Shown: piece by piece, positions 8,591 to 17,567 of the stretch | Numbering within the stretch: position 1 is the stretch's first letter | How the letters are laid out: the number at the start of each line of letters is the position of its first letter | Assembly: GCA_022448455.1 (NCBI GenBank) | Contig: JAKUUR010000012.1 | Coordinates: 1 to 50,345 of the forward strand | DNA: 50,345 bases | Direction of reading: 5' to 3' | Source: Candidatus Thioglobus autotrophicus | GTDB taxonomy: Bacteria; Pseudomonadota; Gammaproteobacteria; PS1; Pseudothioglobaceae | Position numbers and translations under genes: made by a program | Notes under the pieces: generated by a model | Told to the model about the DNA's origin: nothing | What the model saw: only the letters and a program-made list of their open reading frames with translations | Database searches by the model: none

Positions 8591-9153
8591 TAGATAAAAA
8601 CCCCATAAGGGTCAAAAACTTTTTTTAGTTTGCTTTCAAAATTTAGAATTATTTCTGACACTTTATGCTTTGGTGGTGGCTTTAGTTGAAACTGTTCTGC
8701 TATTCTTTGGGGTAGGATTTTTATGCTAATCTGAGTCACTAAAGCTAAACGTCCCATAGATCCAACCAAGAGTTTAGATACATCATATCCAGCAACATTT
8801 TTCATTACCTGGCCTCCAAAATTTAGCAACTCACCCCTACCATTAATTATTTGAACACCTAGTACGCTATCGGAAAATTCAGGACCTGATGTTGCATATA
8901 CAGCTCCAATTGTTTTTTCAAGACTCTCAGTAAAAAATGGTAATGCTTGACCATAAGCAGCGAGAGTATTGTTGATTTCTTGGATTGTCGTTCCTGCTTT
9001 AAGGGTAATGACTAATTCTTCAGGAAAGTATTCGACTACCCCAGAATACGATGATATATTGATAAACTCTTTGTCTGTATTATCTGCACGCCCTGTAATT
9101 CTCAGATTCTTACCTTCCCTAACTTGTTTCTGTAATTCTGCAATCGAACTCAT
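8590..9153 (-). CDS. glcE: Glycolate oxidase FAD-binding subunit GlcE, shortened
   Basis: This is the second flavin-binding subunit of glycolate oxidase. Residues 1-160 match the FAD-binding PCMH half, including LKAGTTIQEINNTLAAYGQ, GAVYATSGPEFSDSVLG and GQVMKNVAGYDVSKLLVGS. Canonical GlcE is about 350 residues, but this protein has 187. The substrate-side C-terminal domain is missing, while a short terminal piece resembling the usual end (KKVFDPYGVF) is kept. That pattern suggests an in-frame internal deletion rather than a premature stop. It sits 2 bases after glcD and overlaps glcF, so the operon is otherwise intact. Confidence 0.85.
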   Translation of the reverse strand: MSSIAELQKQVREGKNLRITGRADNTDKEFINISSYSGVVEYFPEELVITLKAGTTIQEINNTLAAYGQALPFFTESLEKTIGAVYATSGPEFSDSVLGVQIINGRGELLNFGGQVMKNVAGYDVSKLLVGSMGRLALVTQISIKILPQRIAEQFQLKPPPKHKVSEIILNFESKLKKVFDPYGVFI

Positions 9154-9155
9154 GA

Positions 9156-10586
9156 TTAAAATCGCTCCAACTCAGGGTGAGGGAGTTCACCATGATGAAC
9201 GTGCATATTTCCTAATTCAGCACAGCGATGAAGAGTCGGCACGGCTTTACCTGGATTGAGCAATGAGATTGGGTCAAAGGCATTCTTGATTTGATGAAAA
9301 ACATCCAATTCAGCACTGCTAAATTGATGACACATAGCATCTAATTTTTCAATACCAACACCATGCTCCCCTGTAATCGAACCTCCCATTTCAACACAAA
9401 GCTTCAATATATCCATACCAAAAGATTCTGTCTTCTCGAGTTCTCCAGGTCGACTTGCGTTATACAATATGAGTGGATGAAGATTACCATCGCCTGCATG
9501 AAAAACATTGGCTACACGCAATTTATAGTGTGCAGATAGCTCGCTTATTTTTTCAAGAACGGTAGCTAAGTGGCGCTTAGGTATGGTTCCATCCATACAA
9601 TAATAATCTGGAGATAGCCTTCCTATAGAAGGGAAAGCATCCTTGCGTCCCTTCCAAAAAAGTAAACGCTCATCTTCATTTTCTGAGACCCTTGTAGTGG
9701 TCGCATTCGAAAGCAAGCCAAGAACCTTATTCAAATCTTCATTTACCGAATCTATAGCTCCATCAAGTTCGCAAAGCAGCAGCGCTTGAGCATCTAAAGG
9801 GTAGCCTGGATGTGCAAAAGCTTCGGAAGCCTCTATTGCAAATTTATCCATCATCTCAAGACCAGAAGGTATGATGCCTTTCTTTATAATTTCAGCCACT
9901 GTATCGGCACAATCCCTAACACTACTAAAGCCAGCCATAACTAGTCTAGCAAGTTCAGGTTTTGGAGTTAACTTCACAGTAATCTCTGTTATCACACCTA
10001 GTAAGCCTTCTGAGCCATTCATTAATGCCAGTAAACCAATACCCTCATCTTGTCGAGTTAATAATAACTCTTCACCATCAATGGTTAGCATTTTGATTGC
10101 CTCCACGTTTTGAACTGTCAGACCATACTTTAGACAGTGAACACCGCCAGCGTTCTCAGCAACATTACCTCCAATGGTACAAGCGATTTGAGAAGATGGG
10201 TCGGGCGCATAATAAAGACCAAACTCCTCAACCGCTTCACTAATTGCTAAATTGCGAACCCCTGGTTCCAATACTGCTATTTTTTTTTCCTCATCAATTG
10301 AAATAATTTGAGTAAGTTTTGAAAATCCTAAAACTACAGAGCCTTCCAGTGGCGTTGCACCTCCTGAAAGGCCTGTTCCAGCACCCCTACTTACAATGGG
10401 TGTATTGTTCTTTCGACAAATTTCTATTACCTTCTTAATCTGAGCAATATTGTTTGGTAAAACCACAGCAAGTGGTTCTTGCTTATAAACACTCAGACCA
10501 TCACATTCAAATGGGCGAGTATTTTCTGAGCCAAAGATAACAGTATTTTTTGGTAAAGCTCGTTTTAATTGACTTAAGATAGACAT
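9156..10586 (-). CDS. glcD: Glycolate oxidase catalytic subunit GlcD
   Basis: GlcD is the FAD subunit that oxidises glycolate (and often D-lactate) to the 2-oxo acid. FAD-contact blocks are present: SRGAGTGLSGGATPLEGSV, CTIGGNVAENAGGVHCLKYG and GEHGVGIEKLDAM, plus HAGDGNLHPLI in the substrate domain. The 476 residues are near the family length (about 499 in E. coli). It heads the glcDEF-rlmD run. Its start faces the aminotransferase gene at 10740 across 153 bases, which would hold both promoters. Confidence 0.95.
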   Translation of the reverse strand: MSILSQLKRALPKNTVIFGSENTRPFECDGLSVYKQEPLAVVLPNNIAQIKKVIEICRKNNTPIVSRGAGTGLSGGATPLEGSVVLGFSKLTQIISIDEEKKIAVLEPGVRNLAISEAVEEFGLYYAPDPSSQIACTIGGNVAENAGGVHCLKYGLTVQNVEAIKMLTIDGEELLLTRQDEGIGLLALMNGSEGLLGVITEITVKLTPKPELARLVMAGFSSVRDCADTVAEIIKKGIIPSGLEMMDKFAIEASEAFAHPGYPLDAQALLLCELDGAIDSVNEDLNKVLGLLSNATTTRVSENEDERLLFWKGRKDAFPSIGRLSPDYYCMDGTIPKRHLATVLEKISELSAHYKLRVANVFHAGDGNLHPLILYNASRPGELEKTESFGMDILKLCVEMGGSITGEHGVGIEKLDAMCHQFSSAELDVFHQIKNAFDPISLLNPGKAVPTLHRCAELGNMHVHHGELPHPELERF

Positions 10587-10676
10587 AAATTTGGACTAAT
10601 AAACAGTTAAAGCACTCTGGTTAGATGAATTCAAGCCGTTATGAATTTAATTACTTACGACTGATCAAATATCTAA

Positions 10677-10706
10677 GACAATAATTGCAGTTGAACACAT
10701 TATAAT
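10677..10706 (+). promoter_or_regulatory. Likely sigma-70 promoter for the glyoxylate aminotransferase
   Basis: A perfect -10 hexamer TATAAT lies at 10701-10706. A weak -35-like GACAAT at 10677-10682 gives an 18-base spacer. Transcription would start near 10713, leaving a leader of about 27 bases that ends in an A-run without a recognisable Shine-Dalgarno sequence. Confidence 0.5.
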
Positions 10707-10739
10707 GTCTTCTATTTTTTATTTTCTCACAAAAAAAAT

Positions 10740-11849
10740 ATGCAATCATTTATTCCACCAACCAGAACACTTATGGGGCCCGGCCCTTCGGATGTTCACC
10801 CTAGAATTCTAAATGCCATGGCGAGAGCTACTATAGGCCATTTAGACCCTGCCTTTATTGACATGATGGATGAAGTTAAAGAAATGCTAAAGTATGCATT
10901 CAAGACTGAAAACGAACTTACTATGCCTATCTCTGCTCCTGGATCTGCTGGTATGGAAGCATGCTTTGCAAATCTTGTTGAACCAGGTGACAAGATTATT
11001 GTTTGTATCAATGGTGTCTTTGGTTTACGAATGAAAGAAAATGTAACCCGCTTAGGTGGTGAAGCAGTTGTCGTTGAAGATGACTGGGGTACTGCCGTTA
11101 GTCCTGATAAAGTGGAGCAAGCATGTGTTGATAACCCTGATGCTAAAATTGTTGCCTTTGTTCATGCAGAAACCTCAACTGGAGCACTTTCTGACGCTAA
11201 AACTCTCTGTCAGATTGCTAATCAAAACGGCTGCATCAATATCGTTGACGCCGTAACTTCATTGGCAGGTTCTGAATTAAGGGTTGATGACTGGGGAATA
11301 GATGCCATCTTTTCGGGTTCCCAGAAGTGCTTATCAGCAATGCCTGGGTTATCGCCTGTTAGTTTTAGCGACAGAGCAATTGATAAGTTAACTAATCGAA
11401 AAACGCCAGTAACAAGTTGGTTTCTAGATCTCAACTTGGTGATGGGTTATTGGGGTAAAGGCTCAAAACGAGCATATCATCACACCGCACCAGTCAATAC
11501 TTTGTATGGTTTACACGAATCTTTGGTGATGTTAGCCGAGGAAGGAGTTGAAAATTCTTGGAGTCGTCATCAACAAAACCACACACTCCTTAGAGATGGC
11601 CTTAATAAACTAGGAATCAATTACTTAGTCGACGAAGCTAGCAGATTACCTCAACTGAACAGTGTACTAATTCCTCAAGATCAAGATGATTTAGAAGTTC
11701 GCTCTTCGTTGCTGAAGAACTACAACATTGACATTGGAGCAGGTCTAGGTCCACTTGAAGGTAAGATATGGAGAATTGGATTAATGGGATACACTTCAAG
11801 AAAGGATAATATTGAACTTTTATTGTCTGCACTTAAAAAGACACTATAA
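10740..11849 (+). CDS. Class V alanine/serine-glyoxylate aminotransferase
   Basis: This PLP enzyme of the AgxT/SgaA type transfers an amino group from serine or alanine to glyoxylate, forming glycine. The N-terminus has LMGPGPSDVHPR, typical of the family. D170 in NIVDAVTSLAG should hold the pyridine nitrogen, and K196 in FSGSQKCLSAMPG is the expected Schiff-base lysine. The 369 residues are normal. Its position divergent from glcDEF fits disposal of the glyoxylate made by glycolate oxidase. Whether serine or alanine is preferred cannot be told from sequence. Confidence 0.93.
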   Translation: MQSFIPPTRTLMGPGPSDVHPRILNAMARATIGHLDPAFIDMMDEVKEMLKYAFKTENELTMPISAPGSAGMEACFANLVEPGDKIIVCINGVFGLRMKENVTRLGGEAVVVEDDWGTAVSPDKVEQACVDNPDAKIVAFVHAETSTGALSDAKTLCQIANQNGCINIVDAVTSLAGSELRVDDWGIDAIFSGSQKCLSAMPGLSPVSFSDRAIDKLTNRKTPVTSWFLDLNLVMGYWGKGSKRAYHHTAPVNTLYGLHESLVMLAEEGVENSWSRHQQNHTLLRDGLNKLGINYLVDEASRLPQLNSVLIPQDQDDLEVRSSLLKNYNIDIGAGLGPLEGKIWRIGLMGYTSRKDNIELLLSALKKTL

Positions 11850-11853
11850 AAAA

Positions 11854-11879
11854 GGCGGCTTCGAAGCCGCCTTTTTTTT
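11854..11879. terminator. Strong bidirectional terminator between convergent genes
   Basis: The 18-base perfect palindrome GGCGGCTTCGAAGCCGCC (11854-11871) is preceded by an A-run and followed by eight T. It works in both directions, ending the aminotransferase transcript from the left and the ferredoxin transcript from the right. Confidence 0.92.
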
Positions 11880-11893
11880 GAAAGAAAGTCTAA

Positions 11894-12142
<249 letters not shown>

Positions 12143-12274
12143 TTAAAAAATCATACTAACACAACTTTATATCAGTTGTGGCTATCCCATATCACAGGGA
12201 ACTTATTTTAACTTATCAATACTACTATAATATTGATTTTGGGTATTATTACCGATTTTCTTTTTAAGGTTATC

Positions 12275-13267
12275 ATGAGAGCACTTTTAACTATTTTCTC
12301 TTTATTATTTTCTTCGCTCTCAATTGCCGCTCTTGATGATGGCATTTATGCACACATAAAAACTAGCAAAGGTGAGATTATTGTTGAATTAGCCTATGAA
12401 GAGGCACCGCTTACTGTCATTAACTTTATAGCGCTCTCGGAAGGTAGCAAGAAAAGTAACAAAGAGCCTGGAATACCTTTTTATGATGGCATAACATTTC
12501 ACCGAGTTATCGACGACTTTATGATACAAGGTGGTGATCCACAGGGAGATGGCGGAGGTGGTCCAGGTTATCAGTTTAATGACGAGTTTAGTGACTTGAA
12601 ACATGACCAGCCCGGTGTCCTCTCTATGGCCAACTCAGGACCTAATACAAATGGTTCACAATTTTTTATTACCCATATACCGACGCCTTGGCTGGATGGA
12701 AAGCATAGTGTTTTTGGTCTTGTTGCTGAAGGCATGAGTGTTGTTAACTCAATTGAGCAAGGTGATATTATTGAAAGCATATCAATTGAGCGTATTGGTG
12801 ATCAAGCTAATGAATTTATTGCTGATGAAGCATCATTTCGTGAACAAATTGAAAAAGCTAATGCGAACTTAAAAGCAAAACCAGAGTTACGTCAAAAAGA
12901 ATTTGAAAATTATGTCACTACTTCTTATCCTGGGATCAAAAAGAGCAACTTAGGTTACTTCACAACGATCAATAAATCAGGCAACGATAAGCTACCTAAT
13001 GTTGGGCAAGTTGTTTCTGTTAATGTATCATTTAAAGCTGATAATGGTCAAATCTTGCGTGAAGCTGGAAGTCCAGTCGAGTTCATTCTCGGAAGTGGGC
13101 AAATAATCAGCTTTATTGACAATAACATTAAAGATATGTCAATTGGTGAAGTTCGAACAATAATTGTTACTTATGAGGCCGTATTTGGTGATAACCCTAG
13201 TGGTGACATACCACAAGACTCAATTCTTATTTTTGAACTAGAACTTCTTTCTGCCAAGGATAACTAA
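12275..13267 (+). CDS. Secreted cyclophilin-FKBP fusion peptidyl-prolyl isomerase
   Basis: Two unrelated prolyl isomerase folds are joined in one periplasmic protein. Numbering from the ATG at 12275, a signal peptide ([19 protein letters not shown]) is followed by a cyclophilin domain at about 22-172. That domain has [15 protein letters not shown] (catalytic arginine), GSQFFIT and [13 protein letters not shown] polar linker leads to an FKBP-like domain at about 220-328, with [28 protein letters not shown] and [15 protein letters not shown]. The start was chosen because AAGG precedes it and the signal peptide begins there; an upstream ATG at 12233 adds only 14 residues. The arrangement matches dual-family immunophilins of the CYP-FKBP order. 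Confidence 0.9.
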   Translation: MRALLTIFSLLFSSLSIAALDDGIYAHIKTSKGEIIVELAYEEAPLTVINFIALSEGSKKSNKEPGIPFYDGITFHRVIDDFMIQGGDPQGDGGGGPGYQFNDEFSDLKHDQPGVLSMANSGPNTNGSQFFITHIPTPWLDGKHSVFGLVAEGMSVVNSIEQGDIIESISIERIGDQANEFIADEASFREQIEKANANLKAKPELRQKEFENYVTTSYPGIKKSNLGYFTTINKSGNDKLPNVGQVVSVNVSFKADNGQILREAGSPVEFILGSGQIISFIDNNIKDMSIGEVRTIIVTYEAVFGDNPSGDIPQDSILIFELELLSAKDN

Positions 13268-13269
13268 GA

Positions 13270-14355
13270 GTGTTTCTTGAATTAATTAGCTTTCTCTCTT
13301 CACTAGATCCTGGCTTTAATGTACTTAGCTATTTAACGGTAAGAGCTGTGTTTTCAATGATGACTGCACTTCTCATTTCCCTTTTCCTTGGAAAATGGAT
13401 TATTTCCAAACTACAACACTATCAAATCGGTCAAGTAATACGTGGAGATGGACCAGAATCACACCACATAAAAGCCGGAACACCTACAATGGGGGGACTA
13501 CTTATCCTTTTTGCGTTTACCACCAGTATGATTATCTGGGGCGATTGGAGAAACCCTTATTTGTGGATAGTACTAACTACAGCTTTTATTTTTGGTGCGA
13601 TCGGATTTATTGATGACTATCTAAAACTTAAGAGACAAAGCCCAAATGGATTGACCAGTAAACAAAAATTTGTTGCTCAATCAATCGGAGCAATCTTAAT
13701 TGGAAGTTGGTTGATTGGTCTGGACTCTTCTACCATAGCAACTCAACTTCTAATACCGTTCTTTAAAGATGGTGCAATTGAATTAGGGGTTGCAGGCTTT
13801 TTAATTTTGTGCTATTTCGTTATTGTTGGTAGTTCAAATGCCGTCAATCTCACTGATGGCTTAGATGGTTTGGCCATTATGCCTGTGATTCTAATTAGTG
13901 GTGGTTTGGCGATTTTTGCCTATATTGGTGGCAATTACAATTTTTCTGAATACCTTAACATGCCTTTTATGCCAGGCACAGGAGAATTGTTTGTTATTTG
14001 TGCGGCACTGATAGGATCTGGTCTTGCATTCCTATGGTTTAACACCTATCCAGCTGAAATATTTATGGGTGATGTCGGTTCACTCTCACTGGGCGCTATT
14101 TTAGCCGTTATTGCAATCATCGTTAGACAAGAAATTTTGTTTTTCTTAATGGGTGGCATTTTTGTTGCAGAAACTTTCTCAGTAATCATACAAGTTGGAT
14201 ACTATAGGCGCACCAAGAAAAGACTTTTCTTGATGGCGCCTATACATCATCACTTTGAAAAAAAAGGCCTTTCAGAACCAAAAATCATTGTACGGTTCTG
14301 GATAATTACTTTGATTCTAATTCTAATTAGCTTAGCCAGCATCAAGATTCGATAA
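13270..14355 (+). CDS. mraY: Phospho-N-acetylmuramoyl-pentapeptide transferase MraY
   Basis: MraY makes lipid I by moving phospho-MurNAc-pentapeptide to undecaprenyl phosphate in the inner membrane. The start codon is GTG, two bases after the isomerase stop. Family motifs are PTMGGLLIL, the aspartate pair in [22 protein letters not shown] and the histidine motif [10 protein letters not shown]. About ten membrane segments are visible and the 361 residues match E. coli. It lies outside a mur/dcw cluster here, which is unusual for the gene. Confidence 0.96.
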   Translation: MFLELISFLSSLDPGFNVLSYLTVRAVFSMMTALLISLFLGKWIISKLQHYQIGQVIRGDGPESHHIKAGTPTMGGLLILFAFTTSMIIWGDWRNPYLWIVLTTAFIFGAIGFIDDYLKLKRQSPNGLTSKQKFVAQSIGAILIGSWLIGLDSSTIATQLLIPFFKDGAIELGVAGFLILCYFVIVGSSNAVNLTDGLDGLAIMPVILISGGLAIFAYIGGNYNFSEYLNMPFMPGTGELFVICAALIGSGLAFLWFNTYPAEIFMGDVGSLSLGAILAVIAIIVRQEILFFLMGGIFVAETFSVIIQVGYYRRTKKRLFLMAPIHHHFEKKGLSEPKIIVRFWIITLILILISLASIKIR

Positions 14356-14388
14356 CTCCGATAGTTTGGCACTGTAAAATATCCGCCC

Positions 14389-14955
14389 ATGAGCATAAAA
14401 TCAGATAAATGGATTCGCCGAATGTCCCTTGAACAGGAGATGATTCAACCCTTTGAATCGAACCAACTTCGCCACGTTAATGATAAAAAAATTATTTCGT
14501 ACGGAACTTCAAGTTACGGTTATGATGTTCGCTGTTCCACTGAATTCAAGATATTTACCAACATCAATCACAACATTGTCGATCCAAAAGACTTTGATGC
14601 ACAAAGTTTTGTCGAAATAGATGCCGATGAATGCATTATCCCGCCCAACTCCTTTGCTCTAGCAAGAACCGTTGAGTATTTCAAAATACCTCGCTCTACG
14701 CTCGTTATCTGTCTAGGTAAGTCAACCTATGCGAGGTGTGGCATTATTGTCAATGTAACTCCCTTAGAGCCAGAATGGGAAGGTAATGTCACCCTTGAGT
14801 TCTCTAACACCACCCCTTTGCCTGCAAAAATATATGCCAACGAGGGTGTCGCTCAGATGCTCTTTTTTGAGTCAGATGAGGAGTGCGAAACTTCGTATAA
14901 AGATAGGGATGGCAAATATCAAGGACAGACTGGCGTCACTCTACCTAAGGCTTAA
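14389..14955 (+). CDS. dcd: dCTP deaminase
   Basis: Dcd converts dCTP to dUTP for thymidylate synthesis. The 188-residue protein follows the long-form proteobacterial type beginning [12 protein letters not shown]. Diagnostic blocks are [31 protein letters not shown] and the catalytic glutamate region [20 protein letters not shown]. It ends with [14 protein letters not shown]. It lies between mraY and prfC on the same strand, 5 bases before prfC. Confidence 0.97.
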   Translation: MSIKSDKWIRRMSLEQEMIQPFESNQLRHVNDKKIISYGTSSYGYDVRCSTEFKIFTNINHNIVDPKDFDAQSFVEIDADECIIPPNSFALARTVEYFKIPRSTLVICLGKSTYARCGIIVNVTPLEPEWEGNVTLEFSNTTPLPAKIYANEGVAQMLFFESDEECETSYKDRDGKYQGQTGVTLPKA

Positions 14956-14960
14956 TTCAT

Positions 14961-16529
14961 ATGTCAGAAATTTCAAAACGTCGCACCTTTGCGATCATTT
15001 CTCACCCTGATGCTGGAAAGACAACTGTCACCGAAAAACTATTACTTTATGGCGGCGCAATTAAAACTGCTGGAAGCGTCAAAGCAAGAAAAGCAAACAG
15101 TCACGCTACCAGTGACTGGATGGAAATGGAAAAAGAAAGGGGTATTTCTGTCACATCATCAGTTATGCAGTTTCCTTATGATGGTCATGTAATCAATCTT
15201 TTAGACACCCCTGGCCATGAAGATTTTTCTGAGGACACTTACCGGACCCTTACGGCTGTTGACTCTGCACTTATGGTTATCGATGTCGCCAAGGGTGTTG
15301 AACAGAGGACCATTAAATTGATGGAGGTTTGTCGACTTCGTGACACTCCAATCCTTACTTTCATCAATAAACTCGATCGTGAGGGTCGGGAGCCAATCGA
15401 CTTATTAGATGAGGTTGAATCGGTATTAGATATTGAGTGCTCACCAATTACTTGGCCAATAGGAATGGGTAAGGAATTCAAAGGGGTGGTTCATTTACTA
15501 GAAAACAAAGTCTATCTATTCGAAAGCGGAAAAAATGCAATAATTGGTGACAATACAGTTATTGAAGGCATCGACAACCCTGAACTTGATAAAGCTCTTG
15601 GAATTGAGCTTTCTTTATCCATTAGAGAAGAGATTGAACTTATCCAAGGCACGACGAATCCTTTTCAACTAGAGAAATTTCTTGAGGGCAAGCAGACGCC
15701 TGTTTTTTTTGGTTCAGCCATTAATAACTTTGGGATAAAAAAACTACTTGAGGGTTTTATTGATTACGCACCAACCCCACAGGACCGTGAAAGTGACAAT
15801 CGTAAGGTGTCTCCTTATGAAAATAAACTTACTGGCTTTGTGTTTAAAATTCAAGCAAATATGGACCCCAAGCACCACGACAGGTTAGCCTTTATGCGTA
15901 TTGTTAGCGGTGAATATAAGAAAGGAATGAAAATCCTTCAAGTCTCTACCGGCAAGCAAATAAAAATTGCCAATGCTGTTACCTTTATGTCGCAAGAAAG
16001 GAGTTCCACAGAAACCGCTCATGCCGGAGATGTGATTGGCATTCATAACCATGGTGGAATCAGAATCGGCGACACCTTTACTCAAGGTGAGAAGCTCAAC
16101 TTTCATGGTATACCAAATTTTGCACCGGAGATTTTTAGGCGCGCACAACTCAAAGACCCACTCAAAGCAAAAGCCCTTCAAAAAGGCCTTGACCAGCTCT
16201 CTGAGGAAGGCGCAACGCAAGTATTTAGACCGATTTCAAATACTTCACAAATATTAGGAGCTGTAGGTATTTTGCAGTTCGATGTGGTCGCTCATCGGCT
16301 TAAATATGAATACGGCGTTGACTGTCAATTTGAAGCAATCAATGTGGCTACGGCAAGATGGGTTAACGGATCAGATAAAGATCTTGAACAACTTAAGATA
16401 AAAGCAGGCAACAATATCGCTATAGATAGTGCAGGAATGCTGTCTTACTTAGCACCCAGTATGGTTAATCTTCAACTAACAATGGAGCGCCACCCAAATT
16501 TAACTTTTAATGCTACCAGAGAACATTAA
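14961..16529 (+). CDS. prfC: Peptide chain release factor 3
   Basis: RF3 is the GTPase that removes RF1 and RF2 from ribosomes after termination. GTP-binding motifs appear in order: [15 protein letters not shown] (P-loop), [31 protein letters not shown] and [11 protein letters not shown]. The 522 residues are close to E. coli RF3. The gene ends one base before the convergent proV stop, so no separate terminator is visible between them. Confidence 0.97.
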   Translation: MSEISKRRTFAIISHPDAGKTTVTEKLLLYGGAIKTAGSVKARKANSHATSDWMEMEKERGISVTSSVMQFPYDGHVINLLDTPGHEDFSEDTYRTLTAVDSALMVIDVAKGVEQRTIKLMEVCRLRDTPILTFINKLDREGREPIDLLDEVESVLDIECSPITWPIGMGKEFKGVVHLLENKVYLFESGKNAIIGDNTVIEGIDNPELDKALGIELSLSIREEIELIQGTTNPFQLEKFLEGKQTPVFFGSAINNFGIKKLLEGFIDYAPTPQDRESDNRKVSPYENKLTGFVFKIQANMDPKHHDRLAFMRIVSGEYKKGMKILQVSTGKQIKIANAVTFMSQERSSTETAHAGDVIGIHNHGGIRIGDTFTQGEKLNFHGIPNFAPEIFRRAQLKDPLKAKALQKGLDQLSEEGATQVFRPISNTSQILGAVGILQFDVVAHRLKYEYGVDCQFEAINVATARWVNGSDKDLEQLKIKAGNNIAIDSAGMLSYLAPSMVNLQLTMERHPNLTFNATREH

Positions 16530-17567
16530 CTAGTCTTCAACCAATGGCTTAACTACTTCAGCAATATCTTTCTTGTTTAAGTAACCCACCGCTGCACCAC
16601 TGGAATCTTGAACCACCGCACAATCAGCATTGGAACGCAATATTTCGCACAAAACATTATCAATAGAGTCTTCTTCATTGACTACAATTTTTGCCGCACC
16701 GTTGTCTGGTTTTTCATCCTTCATCACTGACTTGGCATGGAGTACATGGGAACGATTTACCTTTTTCACAAAGTCTCTCACATAGTCATCCGCAGGAGTC
16801 ATAAGGATATCCTGAGAGGTTCCATGTTGCACCAATTCTCCGTCATTAAGAATAGCAATTCGATCACCAATCTTAAGTGCTTCATCTAAATCATGTGTAA
16901 TAAATATAATGGTTTTATGGAGTTCTCTTTGAAGCTCCAAAAGTAGATCCTGCATATCACTTCGAATAAGAGGGTCAAGCGCACTGAATGCCTCATCCAT
17001 CATTAAGATTTCTGTGTCACAGGTTAATGCCCTTGCCAATCCAACACGCTGCTGCATGCCACCTGATAACTGAGATGGATAGCGGTCTTCATAGCCAGTA
17101 AGACCTACACGATCGATCCATTTTTTTGCTCTCTGGGTAGCTTCATCACCCTTTACTCCTTGTAAATGAATTCCAAGGCATATGTTATCTGTCACCGTTT
17201 TATGGGGCAACAAAGCAAAGCTTTGAAAAACCATAGCCGTTTTTTGTTGCCTAAACAGTCTAAGCTTTTCCATTGACATCTGAATAACGTCCTCACCACC
17301 AATCATCACTGAACCAACAGTAGGTTCAATAAGTCGATTAATGTGGCGAATTAGTGTGGACTTTCCAGAACCTGAAAGACCCATAATAACTTCAATATTC
17401 TTGTTTGCAAGGTCAAGATTTATATTACTCAAACCCAACACATGTTGGTGCTCTTTAAGGAGGTCATCCTTATTCATACCGTTATCAACATACTTCAAAA
17501 CGGACTTCGCCTTGGGTCCAAAAATCTTCGTCAAGTTTGAAATTTTTATTTTTATATCTTGACTCAT
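16530..17567 (-). CDS. proV: Glycine betaine/proline ABC transporter ATP-binding protein ProV
   Basis: This is the ATPase of a QAT-family importer. Walker A is GLSGSGKST at residues 63-71. The ABC signature is QLSGGMQQRVGLARAL, and LMMDEAFSALDPL holds Walker B. The part after about residue 265 resembles the regulatory CBS region of ProV/OpuAA, ending with a CAVVQDSSGAAVGYLNKKDI segment; only about one CBS repeat is evident. The 345 residues are a little short of E. coli ProV (400). It overlaps proW by 4 bases and is last in proX-proW-proV. Confidence 0.94.
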   Translation of the reverse strand: MSQDIKIKISNLTKIFGPKAKSVLKYVDNGMNKDDLLKEHQHVLGLSNINLDLANKNIEVIMGLSGSGKSTLIRHINRLIEPTVGSVMIGGEDVIQMSMEKLRLFRQQKTAMVFQSFALLPHKTVTDNICLGIHLQGVKGDEATQRAKKWIDRVGLTGYEDRYPSQLSGGMQQRVGLARALTCDTEILMMDEAFSALDPLIRSDMQDLLLELQRELHKTIIFITHDLDEALKIGDRIAILNDGELVQHGTSQDILMTPADDYVRDFVKKVNRSHVLHAKSVMKDEKPDNGAAKIVVNEEDSIDNVLCEILRSNADCAVVQDSSGAAVGYLNKKDIAEVVKPLVED

